64,000 nt of DNA from Paraspadella gotoi (taxonomy: Eukaryota > Chaetognatha): assembly GCA_051294375.1 (NCBI GenBank), contig CM119263.1, positions 25,449,367 through 25,513,366 on the forward strand, in the 5' to 3' direction. Each line of letters opens with the position of its first letter. The stretch's first letter is position 1. Positions 10,406 to 23,500 of this stretch are shown here, in pieces. The notes beneath the pieces were generated by a model, which was not told the origin of the DNA, ran no database searches, and saw only the letters and a list, made by a program, of their open reading frames with translations. The translations under genes were made by a program, and so were the position numbers.

Positions 10406-13400
10406 ATGGATTTGACGACGGTGGCGGAAAACTGCATCGTCGGTCGGCGTTTCGTTGGTGTTCATTCTGCTGCTTCTACATCGACTTCGCCAGTGAAACT
10501 AAAAATTAACAAGATCGTCGAGTGGGAATGGCGTAGTGGCGTCGTCAGAGCAGCCAGTTCACGGAACCTGGAAGACCCTATGCTTAGTGTGAGTATGAGA
10601 ATATGATGCAGCTTATTATCTCGTTGCTTAGAAACGACCTAAAAATTTTTCAAAATATTTCATATACCGCCTAACTATTTTATTTTTTTTTATTAGTATC
10701 CAGTTTAACTTCCTTTTTAATTGGTCCATATTTAAAAAAAACCTAATAGATTTTGTAATTTTGGGTTTGGCTTTGGTAAATTTTAGACGAAAAAGAAAAG
10801 CAAGGTTTTTAAAATAAAATAACATAAAAGAGGCAAGAGGATAGTTTTTAATAGCAAAAACAGCGGAAGTATTCGGATATCATAATTTCTAGTAGCTCTG
10901 TGAATATTAGTTAATAGTTCCGGGCCCCGATCCAAACCCTAACCAGCTTTTCCGGCTCGCGACATCACCAGCGAGCCACTTCCCTGGCCCTAACATTAAC
11001 CCGAGCCTCCGGCTTCCTGTCTTAACTCTTATGACGAGCCAAAACCCTAACCCCTGACGTCATCCGCGAGCTTCTCCCCCAACCATAACCCCGGCCTCCC
11101 GTTCAACTCCGTGCCTCAACCCTAACTCTAAATTCCTTCGCCGCGTCACCCGCGGATTTCTCCCAAAACCCTGATCCTCACCCAGAAAGAGCGATGATTT
11201 TTTTTAAACAAGCAAAAGAAAGAAATGATGGTGAAAGTGAAAAAAGAAAGGAAAACTATTATTAGTATTAGTAGTATTAGTATTAAATGAGTAAATTATA
11301 AATATCACGGTTCTACTGAAAATTTAGTCATGAAAATGCATTCATATACATAATATATGTAGCATTTATCTTTTTAATAGATTCTGGTTGAGTACGATGA
11401 CAAAGAGTGGTACCGTCGCGAATGGGCCAGGTGCAGAACGCGATTCCTCGTCTTAATCGTAGAGTCCGACGTCGTTTGGCTGCGGCTTAGCGTCATCCGT
11501 AATCCGTCGCCGATCCGCAAATTCGCTTTCCCGCAAGGAGTTGCTAGAAAACGTGGAAAGATCGTCAAAAACAAAGTCGAAGTTGAAGAAACGAAGCTGG
11601 GACCAAACTCGACGTGGCCTTGTTTGGTTAGTAATAGCTTCCTTAGATAATTTTTAAATTTTCAGTATATTAATACTCGATCCTTTTCGACCTCAAGACG
11701 TTCACCCGATTGATCGTCGACCGCAGCGGCGACCTGCATCAATTCCTCAAGACGAAGCACTTCGTCCAGTCTCTTCACGATAACACTCTCTGCATCGCCG
11801 ACAATCGTGACATCGCTGACCATAGGGTGAGTATTCATAGAATTTATGGTGATATGAATAAAGGCATGTTGATTATTTTATAATTTAAATTTTTAGAAAG
11901 TTTTTTTGTCGCTAGATTCAAAACAAAACTATTTATAATCATCATCATTATCATTTTTCAAAAATTTTATTACTTTTTTAAATTTTTACCAAGAAAACAA
12001 ACATTTTTGAAAGTTGTAGTTATATTTTTTATTTAACTTTTTATGCTCTATCATAATCCATCAAAAAAAGTTAAGATTGATTTCAATTTTTTTGTTCATT
12101 ATATAGTAATATTGTAATTTTAATAGCAACAATAAAAGCATTAAAATCGAACTTTTTTTAAAAATTCTTTTTTTACCTAAAAGTAGACTTCAAGACTAAA
12201 GTTTTAAACCCCCGCCCCTATTGAATTTAATTTCACTATTTAAAATTTTCTGTAAAACCCTAAAAATGTATCAAGCGAATATGGCGCTTAGCGATTATAA
12301 TGGCAGTCAATCTGTCACTTTTAATCCTTGTTTCGCGATTATTCTATCGAGCTTGGTGTCTAATCCTCTGGTCCTTAAGTTCTAGAGTAACATAGTGGTT
12401 GTACCAATTTCTTTTTTTTTTCAATTGCTTTGTACGTTACTTTTTTTGAAATATTTATATTTAAGGAAAAACAGAAGCAACGATTTGTTTAATAATAATA
12501 CATCGGACATGTTTCTACTCTTAGGTTTCGAGTCTTCATCAGCGTTTGATTTTGACAGTTTTTTCTTCACAACCATTAAGTTAGTGAGAGAGAGAGAGAA
12601 AAATAGTTTCCAACAAAGAATTGAGAAAAGGATAGTGTCAGATGTGAGGACAGAGAAGAAGAGAAAGTAAGTTGATTTGAAATAATGAAAATGAGAGAGA
12701 GAGAAAAATCATTACATTTGGCAATGTTCCTTGTACAACAAGAATAAATAAGTGAAGTAAACTTAAAAATTGAAAATTATACTAAAGAAGTAATAACAAC
12801 AGGATGAATAAACAAGTTAGCTTATGAAGTATAACTGAAGTTGAAAATGAAGAATAAGTGGTGAGGGATAGCTAAGTTGAGAGTTAAAAAAGTAAAGAAA
12901 AAATCTCAAAAATGAGCTGTTTCCCCCCCCCCCGGCTGGGCAAATACGGGATATTAGCGATATAGTCACTTGGTCAGGTCATTGGCCGGTCATTGGCATT
13001 CGGTAGGCTTATTAGGCTAAAGAGATTTGATTGTCACTCAGCATCTGATCACAGCAAGTCGCACTAAAATATCTTCTCGGTCAATGACAGGCCATTGACC
13101 CGACCACATTGCTAACGTCCCGCATTTGCCCAGCCGGGGGGTTGCAGCTCATTTTTTAGCTCATTTCTTTGCTTATTTTCACTAACTCTCAATTTTTTTG
13201 TGGTCATATTCATAATTATTATTATTATGAGTTACTGAGAACTCAAAATCAATGTCAAGTCTTTTTTTGATTGATTTGCGCGCAGAAGGATATTAACTCT
13301 TCATATCCTCTGGCTCACTGTGAATTCATTTTATAATCTAAGTTAATGATATTTCATATTTCATTTGAATTCTTTTATAATATATTTTATAAAAGATTTA

Positions 13401-14478
13401 AAAATATTTTGCTATTTGAATACAATTATAAGTTTTGATTCCAAACTTTGTATATATATTTTTAATATTTATAATTATTAAATTTTATGTTATATCTATT
13501 TATTTTAATAAATATTTTAAATATAAGTAATAAACCATAAAATATTTGTTATATTATGTTTTATAATTAAATAATTGTAAAACCAATATATAATAAAATT
13601 AATGCGGCGCAATGCATAGAAATTGCCGTTCTTGGTTATTGTTTATATATTGTTTGCATAATAAAGGGCTTGCCTCAGCACGCTCTCGCAATATACTCAT
13701 TGATTTAGGCCAACATCAGATATATTTAAACAAATGTAAATAACTTGGAACAGACTTGGTTTTTTGGCTCTAGAATTATCCACTCGATAATCATTCCTGA
13801 ATCATTAATAAATTAAATTCATTAATACGAAACTGTTTGTATCCGCCGCGGAGGTCTTAAAATTTTTCAAGTGGGTTGTAGTCTTTTGTTTATTCTCTCT
13901 TATTTTCTTAATTTTTTTTTATTTCTTTCTCTGGCGTAAAACTAAAAGTTTTAAAACAAAAAAATGGAAGAAAAAAATGTTGGTTCTTTGGCCGAAGAAC
14001 CTAAATCGTGCTTCGAAGAGCAAGACAGACCCTTGCCCAGGGTTGGGGAAGGTGGTTGCCCAACGAAACTACCTCGGAAAAGAAAACAATAAAAAATCTT
14101 AAATAATCACAGGGATCGCCGTCCTCTATTCATTAAATTTAAATTTATTAAACTCGTTTGTATATTTTTTTAGGCTTTTTAATATGAGGCAGTCGTGTAC
14201 ATCGAAATTTAAAAACAAAAAAATTACGTAAAATTTTATTAATTCTTTTTTAAAATTTTTTTTCTTCATGCAGCTGTTGTAATTGACTTATATACGTCAA
14301 TTATCAGAATATTTTCTTTTTATCGAGAAAAAATGAATTTATCTTAGGCGAGAGATCGAGTGGCGTAATAAGTTATATTAAGTTACGTGTGGAGAAGACT
14401 GAAGTGATATGCTCGTTCACTTTTAGCCCCCAAAATATATGTATTAAAAAAGTTGTTCTCCTTCCCTCTGATAGACCT

Positions 14479-14522
<44 letters not shown>

Positions 14523-17500
14523 TTTTTTTTTTCTCTCTCTCTCTCTCTTTTTCGATCCTCCCTTCGATCTGGCGATGATTCAAACGAAAAAAAAAATGCA
14601 TCGCCTGAAAAACTTCAGATCGAAGAAAGCCTTAAATAAAACGAGTCTTCTCTTTCTTTTTTCCCCATTTATCGCATCGTACGAAGGTCATCAAACTCTG
14701 GGGGGCAGATTCTGCCGAAATTTTTAATAGATAAAATATAAAACTATTTTTCTTTCAATTAAATCTTGAAAAATTCTTCTAATGTTTTCGGGTCACGCAA
14801 GTAGCAAAGAACCTGGAGCCCACGTGTCACACGAATTTTACGTAAACAAACCCGGATGTAACTCAACCGAACGGCCTGGGATGTTTTTTTAAAACCACTA
14901 ACCAGGATAAAACGTGGAATGGTCTCTCCCTCACTTTCTATCTCTCTCTCTTTTTTTTCTCCTCTTTTTCCTCTCTCACTCATTCATTCTCCTTAAAAAG
15001 AGAGAGGCTCTCTCTCTCTCTCGCTTCCCGGACGACGACTAATAAATATTTTTTCCTTCGCGAAAACCTCGCATCTGGATACTGTTATAACCAGTGACCT
15101 TTTAAACAGCTTGAAGTTTTTGCCAATAAACAGAAGAGCAAGGGAAATTTTTAACATAGTATATTGCTAAAATTTAGCCTAAATCAATGCACCAGTGAAA
15201 TATTAGTTAGGCCTTACAGCTAGAATATTATCGGGTAATTTAATTATATCGACAATTTCACTTTCTACTAAATTTATTTTTTGGCGAAAACCTACTTAAA
15301 ACCTTGTACTTAAACTTTATTTTTTGATCTTAACACACCATTTTAACCTCAGAGATGCTTACTTCCAAAACATTTTTTTTAGTTCATAAGTACATAAATT
15401 AAAATTAACTGGTGTTCTGATTCCGATTCGCGCAGCTGCCTCGACGAATCGTGGTCGTTTTGTTTACTTTATCCGCCTCCTGTTTAAAATACATTTCCAT
15501 TGTCCAATACAGGGTTATTGGACAGTTCGTTAAAACAGTTTTTTTTCTTTTATTTATCGCTATCTTTGTCTTCAGTCCGTTGTGTCAACGTCACCGCCCT
15601 GTCTCGAGGAAAACCCTCAACTTCGCCTTCAACTCCGAGAGAGGGAAAACTTTGGAAAGAGTCAGAGAGTGTTGTTGTCGACTCCGAACATCCTCATCGG
15701 ATATCGGACGAGCGTCTATCGGGCTCTGGGCACAACTCAGTGGTACACTGCCATAATCGGACCGTACAACGAAGAAACTCAGGTTCGTATTTTTTTCGAT
15801 TGTTTGGACTCCATGTAAAAATAGGTCAAATAATTGTTAGTATCTCGACTCAAATCAATTCTGCGTTTCGATTTGAAAATTGAACTGATCTTAAATGATT
15901 TCCAAAGAATAGTTTAATCGTTTACACCTAGTAATGTAGTTACTTTTGACTTTTATGATAAACTTTTATTTTTAGGAATTAACGCTCACCGACGACACTG
16001 TCTTAGAAGAGCATTTAGAGGATCCAGCTCGCTTACATATCAAAGTTTTGGGCGACGAAGGTAAACCGCAATGTAACTAACTCACGTCGACCTCTTGAAT
16101 AATTTTCAGTTTAAGTGTGTGGTGATTAAGGTGAATGTATAAAAATATTTGCGTAAAGCACATGAACTCAATTGTCAACTTTCTTTCCAGTTATCGACAG
16201 AGTTCTGAGTGGGGACTCTGCTGGTGTCACTTCAAGAAGGCGACTAAGTCAGCGACTCCAAAAGTCGGACTTATTAATCAACAAGAAACAAAAGACAAAA
16301 CCGAAAAGACAAATAACGTCACAAGAAAAATCAAGTACGTTTAATTGTAATGCGAAACAAATTTAACTTTTTCCTTCATTGTAGCAAATATGTAATTTTA
16401 TCTATTATTCTCATTGTTTTTAAAATTTCGACAACATATTAGAGGTTTTGTCACTTGATTGTTACTTTTTTTTAAGAACCATCTTTAAAAAAGCAACACG
16501 CTATCGATATTTCTGTTGAGGACGACGACGTTATTAACCCGACGTCAGCAAGATGCGCGAAAGGTGGGAACAGTAGCGGCAGTAAAAGTGGAAGTCGCAG
16601 CAGCAAAAGTAGTGGTTTATTCAAGCGTTCTTTGTCCTTTTCCGGTGCTCTAAATATAACTCAGGTACGATTATGAAGCATTTATAACTTTATAAATAAT
16701 GAATTGTCACTGCGGCCCAAAAAGTAGCTATGGCAACGGTGAGACGTGTGTGATGCCCAGGGTGTGAGGCATCTCCCGTCAGGGCTTTGGACCTGCAGTG
16801 ACCACCCCATGTCACTGGCGTGTTTATGCCAACACCATCACACTTTAACCAGCATGACCGTGATGAGATTGAACCCGGAACTCACGGTTGGTGAACAAGT
16901 AATTAACTATCCGGGCCAATGGGACAAGCTTAGTTTCACCAAGCTATACGGAAGGCGAATTTAGCCACATTTTCCACGAGGAAAAAACCGTATTGGATGG
17001 ATAAATTAATTTTATAGAAATATAACAAAAATGAAATCGAGAAAATTGTAGAAAACACTTAGTACTAAGCAAGAGTGTGTTTGTTTATGGATATTTTATT
17101 AGCTAAATTCTTAATAAAATATCCGAGTAAAAAGAATAAATTCTAGGATTTCATTCTAGTATGAAAAAATTATTTTACAAGCCGTTTAACGTGACCGTTA
17201 ACGTGACCAAGCCAATCTTGATTATATTTATCATATTTTATTCCATCTTGATATTTTGATATAGGTTTTTTTAGTAAAAAAAACTTTTTTTACCCCAGGT
17301 GTCTTGCAAAGACATACCTTCTCCCACTGTCGTGCTCTCTCCGATTGTCACATCCGCCTCTAGCGGTTTACAAAGATCACCAGCGTCTAATTCTCCCTCG
17401 ACGATCACGCCTAAGTTATCCTCGCCAGATTCGGATCTCGCCCTTGCCCAGACGAGTTCGGATCAGTCTTTTTCATCCAACGGTTCCGAGTGTAGAAGCG

Positions 17501-20500
17501 CCAAGGAGGCCTCAAGCAGCGTCTTAGAAGGTGAGAAAGCTGATTCTCGTCGATATAACCGTCGCCGTCTACGCATGGAATCCGGAAAAAACTCGGAACC
17601 CTCGCGAGGGATGATGCCTTGGAAACGCAGTGCGGAATCCAACAGCGCAGTTCGTAAAGTGGACAAGTCTGTCGACGACGATAATGACGACGATGACGAC
17701 GACGACGTTCGTGTTCGCGAAAAGAAGTTAAAAAAGTCCAAGTCCGACGCTAAATTAGCGAGCAAACCGAGCAGCGATGCTGAATCGGATTCGAAAAACG
17801 ATGAGTCTCCGCCGTCGATGCGTCATCCCGACATCGCGAAAGGTGGCGTACGGAAAAGATTTTTGGCCCGGGCCGCAGCCGCAGCCGCAGCCGCAGCCGC
17901 GATTTCAACGGAACCATCCGATTTTGTTGGGGAGTCCTCTCTGGCTCTCGCCGAATCCCCTCCTAACACTACAGACGGGGCTCAAGAGGCCAATCTCGTT
18001 GTGTCCGATCCAGTCAATGAAGCTTCGGAGAAAATAGAAACGAGAGCGGTTGAGTCATCCAAGGGAGGACGTGACGACGAGGAACAAGAGGGTAAACGGA
18101 CCGCGGACGAGCAGGAGGAAACTACGACTGAGGAGTCCACGTTCGAAGTGGACGTCGAAACGAACGACGTTGATACTCATCCGGAAGTGGAAAGTAATTT
18201 GATGACGGGGACATCCCAAGCCCAAACGACTCCCTCGGATTTCTATTCAGACATCATTGAATCCTCCGCGATGCACGAATCTTCTGAGGCCTCGCCTTTG
18301 TCCACTTTGGCACAAATCGCTTGCGACTCCAAACCCATAACTCCCCCCTCGGCCTCTTCTTGCTCGACATTTACCGCGTCGACGCCCAACACGCAGACTC
18401 CGGCGGTTCGGCACTCTCAGCCAAATACTTATCCCTTAGCGATTGGTGTCGCGGAGCAAGCCTCAACTTCTTCGCAGGATACAAAGCCGTTCGTCACATC
18501 GGTTTCCCGTATTATAGAAAGGGTCATCAACACTAGTTTTCCCGAAAAAAGCGATGGTGAGACCCCGGATGAAGTTAAGCGAGAGCCAGTGAAAAACGAA
18601 CCTGTGAAAGAAGAGGCTCCGATCACGATTTTTCGTGATCCGGAACTTTTGAAGAAGGATCCCTTCACTCAACGCGAGCGAGCTCTGTTGGAAGCGTCTA
18701 AAACTGCTGGACGGGATAGAGTCGGATTCTCCGACGAACGACCAAGCGGATCGTTTCAGCCGGCGTTGCCACATCAGCCTGTGGGTCAACTTCCTGTTCC
18801 GGTTGATCGTCCAACTCACCGTCTGGTGATGAACTTGATTCCCGAATCTCATCAAAGATTTGCGGAAGTGGTTGCTCAGCAACAGCAGCAGCAAAGAGCT
18901 GTCGAGGCCGCGTTGCTACAGTCGCAGCAACAACAAAAGGCCATGGAGGCTGCCATTCTTCACTCGCACATGCTTCAGGTAACTTTAAACTTCGCAATAT
19001 GTTTTTGATGTAAATGTATAAATGTCATCGTTTTTAGGCCCAAGCTCTGGCAGTGGCTTCATCCCATCTCTTACCAGTAGCGTCGGGGATCACACCTTCA
19101 GGGATTTTGTCAACTGGTGTTCCGGCGGCCACCGCATTTCCTAATTTACTTGCTCCGGTGGTGATCAATTCAAGTGGCAACCCCCCACCTGGTCCCACCG
19201 AAAGCGGTGTACGTGATATTGCATCTGCCAAAGCAGATGTAAAAACCGCCGGGTGAGGTTATATTTTTTTTTCATTATTCACAGATTGACGTGTTTTTTA
19301 TTTTATTTTATTTATTTTTATTTACTACCTAGCCCCACACGATCGGATGCAGAGGAGGCTGCCATGAGAGAACAGCGCCTCATTTTGCAAAGTTTAGAGC
19401 AAGAGCGAATCAAACAACTCGAGGCGGAACAAAAGATTAAGGCGGAGAAGGATAGACTGGCGATGATTGACGACAGCAAGGGTCACCGGTGAGATAAGTT
19501 TTCTTTGAAAATTGTTTGAACTTTTTTTCTTTTTGTTAAACAATCTTAACAATCCTCATAGCGAAAAACTTGATATAAATTCTTTTAAGGAAGCTCTTTT
19601 CATAGCATTTTGGGTATAGACTGAAACTGAAAGCCAAGATCAAGCAGATTCAAAAAAAGTTTTTGTATTATTGTATTATTACTAAGGACACGAATAATTT
19701 AATTACAACAACAACAATCTTTATTAGACGAACATGTTTCGGCTTACAGTTTGATCCTTCATCAGCGTCAAAGTTTTAGACAGATTCTGGTCACAAAAAA
19801 TGGGTACCTCTTTTTATATTATAAAGTCTTCTGTACTTTTAAAGATCGGCTCTTTTATATTATAAATTATTTATTGATGAAGTTTTACATAACATTGCCA
19901 TAGTAGCAAACGTGAAACTATGCTCTTGTGTTTTTATAGAATGCCCTCCGACACTCAAGGAAATCCACGGGTTAACGTTGAAAAGATGAAAAAAGAGCGA
20001 GAAGAAAAGGCAATGGAAATGCGCTCCGAGCAGGTGATTTGTTAAATCTTAATCTTTGAACTTTATTTCCAACTAATACGTTTATGAAATTTGTACAACC
20101 AATATAAATATTATCCATTCATTTAATAAATAAGCTATTTTTCCCCCGACTTTGGACAGGCTTTGGTGGTTTAAGGCCTCCATCACTCTTACAAGATAAT
20201 GACATAGCAGGTCCCTGCAAGCTTTCAATCAAGACTCTCTCACAGTCTTGTTTATTCACTCCCAAAGTACTTGGCTTCCCTATTTATTTAATTATGAAGA
20301 CAAAATTACGAATTTCGTTTTATAATAAAGATGGTGCGATTTTGATGTGACATAATGTTGCAATTTGTTTTCGGCACCGTCAAAGCCTATGATTGCCTCG
20401 GAGAATAATTACTACGTATAACCTGTATTTTTATTTCTTCATTAACCAAAATTGAATTTTAAAATATATGTCTACTATGTCTACTATTGTCTAGTATAGA

Positions 20501-23500
20501 ATCAATAAAATTATTTCGTTCTGACAGGAGATTCGCGAACGAGCGGAAAGACGAGCGGTATTACTGGAGTCGGCTGAGGCCGCTGCTGCAGTACAGGAGC
20601 ATTTCAATCAATCGCTGCTTCTGGCTGAACAGAAGGTAAGAATACTATATAGAATTCTCCATAAATTTTTGACCGTTTTCTCGTCTTATGCGGTTTTGAT
20701 ACTGCACAGTAAAAATTCTGAATATTAGTTTTCTTATATAATTATATTCTTTCTTTCCTTTCTTTCTTTCCATTCTTTCCCATCAAAGCGCGCCGCCTTG
20801 AAAACCGGTGATGCAGGGATCGCACCTTCTTGGCCCCGCGTTTCTCCTACGTCGTCGCACGTACCCGATCGAAAGTCCTTCGAGTCAAAGTCTCCGCGCT
20901 CTCTTCGCTCTCCGTCCATTAATCCACCTCAGTTCACGTCGCCCCGTCATCCTCATCTGTCCCCGCAACAGCTTGCCCTGCCTCACCCCTATAATTCTCA
21001 GATTTCACCGCACCATCTTCAGTCTCCGCCACTGCCACAACCCTCCCCTCCACAATCATATGCTAGTCACTCGCACGCCTCTTCGCCTCAGTCCGGATCA
21101 AAACTGTCTTCCTCTCTTCCTCAAAATCAATCGGTCGGCCGAACTATCAACTGTGCAGCTGTTCCGGCTCTGTCTCCGCCCATCCCTCAATACCAATTTC
21201 CGAAACAAATAACGTCGCCATCGTCCATCAGTCCTCGTCTCCCGACGCCCCATCTACTTCTTCCTTCGACTTCAATCGGTCGTCCGCAATATTCTGGGGT
21301 CGAAGACCGCCTGCCTGGAGCGACGGTCGGAGAGAGGAAGAAAACTGAGGCCACGGTGGTACATCATTCGCATCAGTTGCTTGAAGTTTGTAAAAGAAAA
21401 GGCGAAACGGCGACTGGCTCCGTCGAAAAAAATGGTGAGAATTAAAGTACATCCAACTCGTTTTGAGCGACTCGAGTTTATTATATTACATAATCTCAAA
21501 TTTCACGGGTATGACACAATTTTTATCTTTTACTTTCATTTGTTTTAAGAGCATTTGTTTTAAGAGCATTTTGGAAATTTTTCATGTCTTGGCAATGGCG
21601 GCGAGGTTGGCGAACTCTTCCTCGATAAGCTCATCCCGATGGAGCGTGACTCCAAAACTTTTAACATGTATGCGCCGCTGAATCATGAGTCGATGGATGT
21701 ACTTGAGTGCGATTCCTTTCGACATGTTGCCCTCCATCATAAATATGTCTGTTATCTCCTGTCGTGTTAAAGGGTAACAAAATTCGATGAAAGGCTGTAT
21801 ATTTTACACTTGGTTTATCTCTTTCTCTGTCACTCACACACACATTTCACTTTATAAATACAATTTGAACGTCTCTCTCAAACCTGCATCGACTTGGTGA
21901 TAACCTTTCTATCACCACATAGATACAAATGACCGCTTTTCATCATAAGATCTTGGTATATATGCCTAGCATCTGCTTTCAGGAGATCCTTTAAATCAAG
22001 AATTTGTGACCTTTGTTAGATTATTGGTGAAAGAAAGAGATAAAGAGAAAAAAAAGAAAAATAAAAGAATGAATCATCACCTGAACGTATGTCCTCTTCA
22101 TATTCCTTTCCCGCGAATAAGCAAATTTGCCTATAATATGGTTTTTGTCAATCACTGTCTCAATCTCGTCATCGAACATGATCTCCCCGCGGTCTCGGCT
22201 TCTACAACCCATATAAAGGACGAGTTTTCCCCAACTCCCCCACATGGTGTCCTCTTCCGGCGCTCTCGGTGAGAGCTGACGCAATTTTATGCGTTCGTTC
22301 CAAAAGCTCCTAGGAAACGAAGTGGCGGCGTCGGGGCCAAGCATTTTCTTTATGATTATGAGACTCTGCGGCTCCATCTCGCTTTCAAAATATTTTTTAG
22401 CCTGATCTGCTTACAGCTGATTCCGAGTTCAGAATTCAATTTGTCGGTCACACCCCAAAATCTTATCGGTAATTTAAATCATGTTAAAATATCGAATAAT
22501 AATAAATTATACAAGTAATTCATGTTTTTCTGTCTTTCTTTTTAATTAAATGTAAAATAGATATGTCGCTCCGCGCTTAAAAAAAAATCCGAAAGAACGA
22601 AGTGGTTTCTGATAATTTTGCTTCCTTGCTTTTTTTGCACCAGAAGCGCAGTAATAATATTACAAAACCACGGATGATTTCTGAAACTGCAGTGTTTGGG
22701 CTATCCAACGACTAAAAAATTCGGTGCTTAGTCTGATTTCCTTTTGAATTTTTTATCGTCGCAATCACTGAGCGTTTGCGACGATATTGTAACGCTTTTG
22801 CGCATAAGTGGTGTCGTCGTCGCGTTCCAAATTATATGATTAAATTTGGGTGTATGAAGCTGAAGATTTATATACAGCTTCTCATCATCGATGTGCTTAA
22901 AATTGAGTCTGGACAGTTATTAAATATGTTTTGTTTACTTTTTATCAAAACAAACAAATTTTCTCTCTTTTATTTTCATATTTCTTTCTCTCTCTCTTTT
23001 CTCTTTTAATTACATGTCTCTCTCCCTCTTTCTTTTCCCTAGTCACTGATTCATAATCATAGGAAACAAAACCGAGTCTGCAGCTGGCTCTGCAGTGGCT
23101 TATTCTTTTTCTTTCTTTTCTCCTGCTGCTTCTGCCTTTTGATTTCTTTTTTTCTTCTGCTGCCGCTGCTGATTCGTCTGAAAACGATTTGGCTTCTTTC
23201 TCTCTCTCTGATTAAATTTTTTCCTTTAAAAATAGGGGAAAAAACGAGTCTGCAGCTGGCTCTGCAATGGCTCTTTCTTTTTCTCTCTTTTCTCCTGCTG
23301 CTTCTGCTGCTGCCTTTTGATTTCTTTTTTTTCACTCTCTCTCTCTCTCTCTCTCTGCGTTTTTATTTAAAAAAAAATTGAATTAGGATTGAACTCGTAA
23401 AATTAGGCATCGCATTCGTGCATGTTATCATTTTGCTATTTTTCAGAAAGTGTAACTTTAATTTTCTTCCGTACTTTATTATTTTTTTTATTAACAATCG

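Larger units (their letters stand above)
11827..15575. other. KDM3 intron 3 (3.7 kb)
   Basis: Intron between in-phase exons. It contains a TTGGTTGTACCAA element (12395-12412), a foldback element (12908-13156), a possible 42-codon mini-ORF (13964-14092), very AT-rich sequence (13320-13620), and CT tracts at 14485-14550 and 15010-15022. Nothing else is supported. Confidence 0.6.

Noticed and set aside
22776-23009. A gene in the R1 repeat ([13 protein letters not shown] frame)
   Set aside because: The same frame appears in other repeat copies with no start, stop or splice conservation; it follows from shared repeat sequence.
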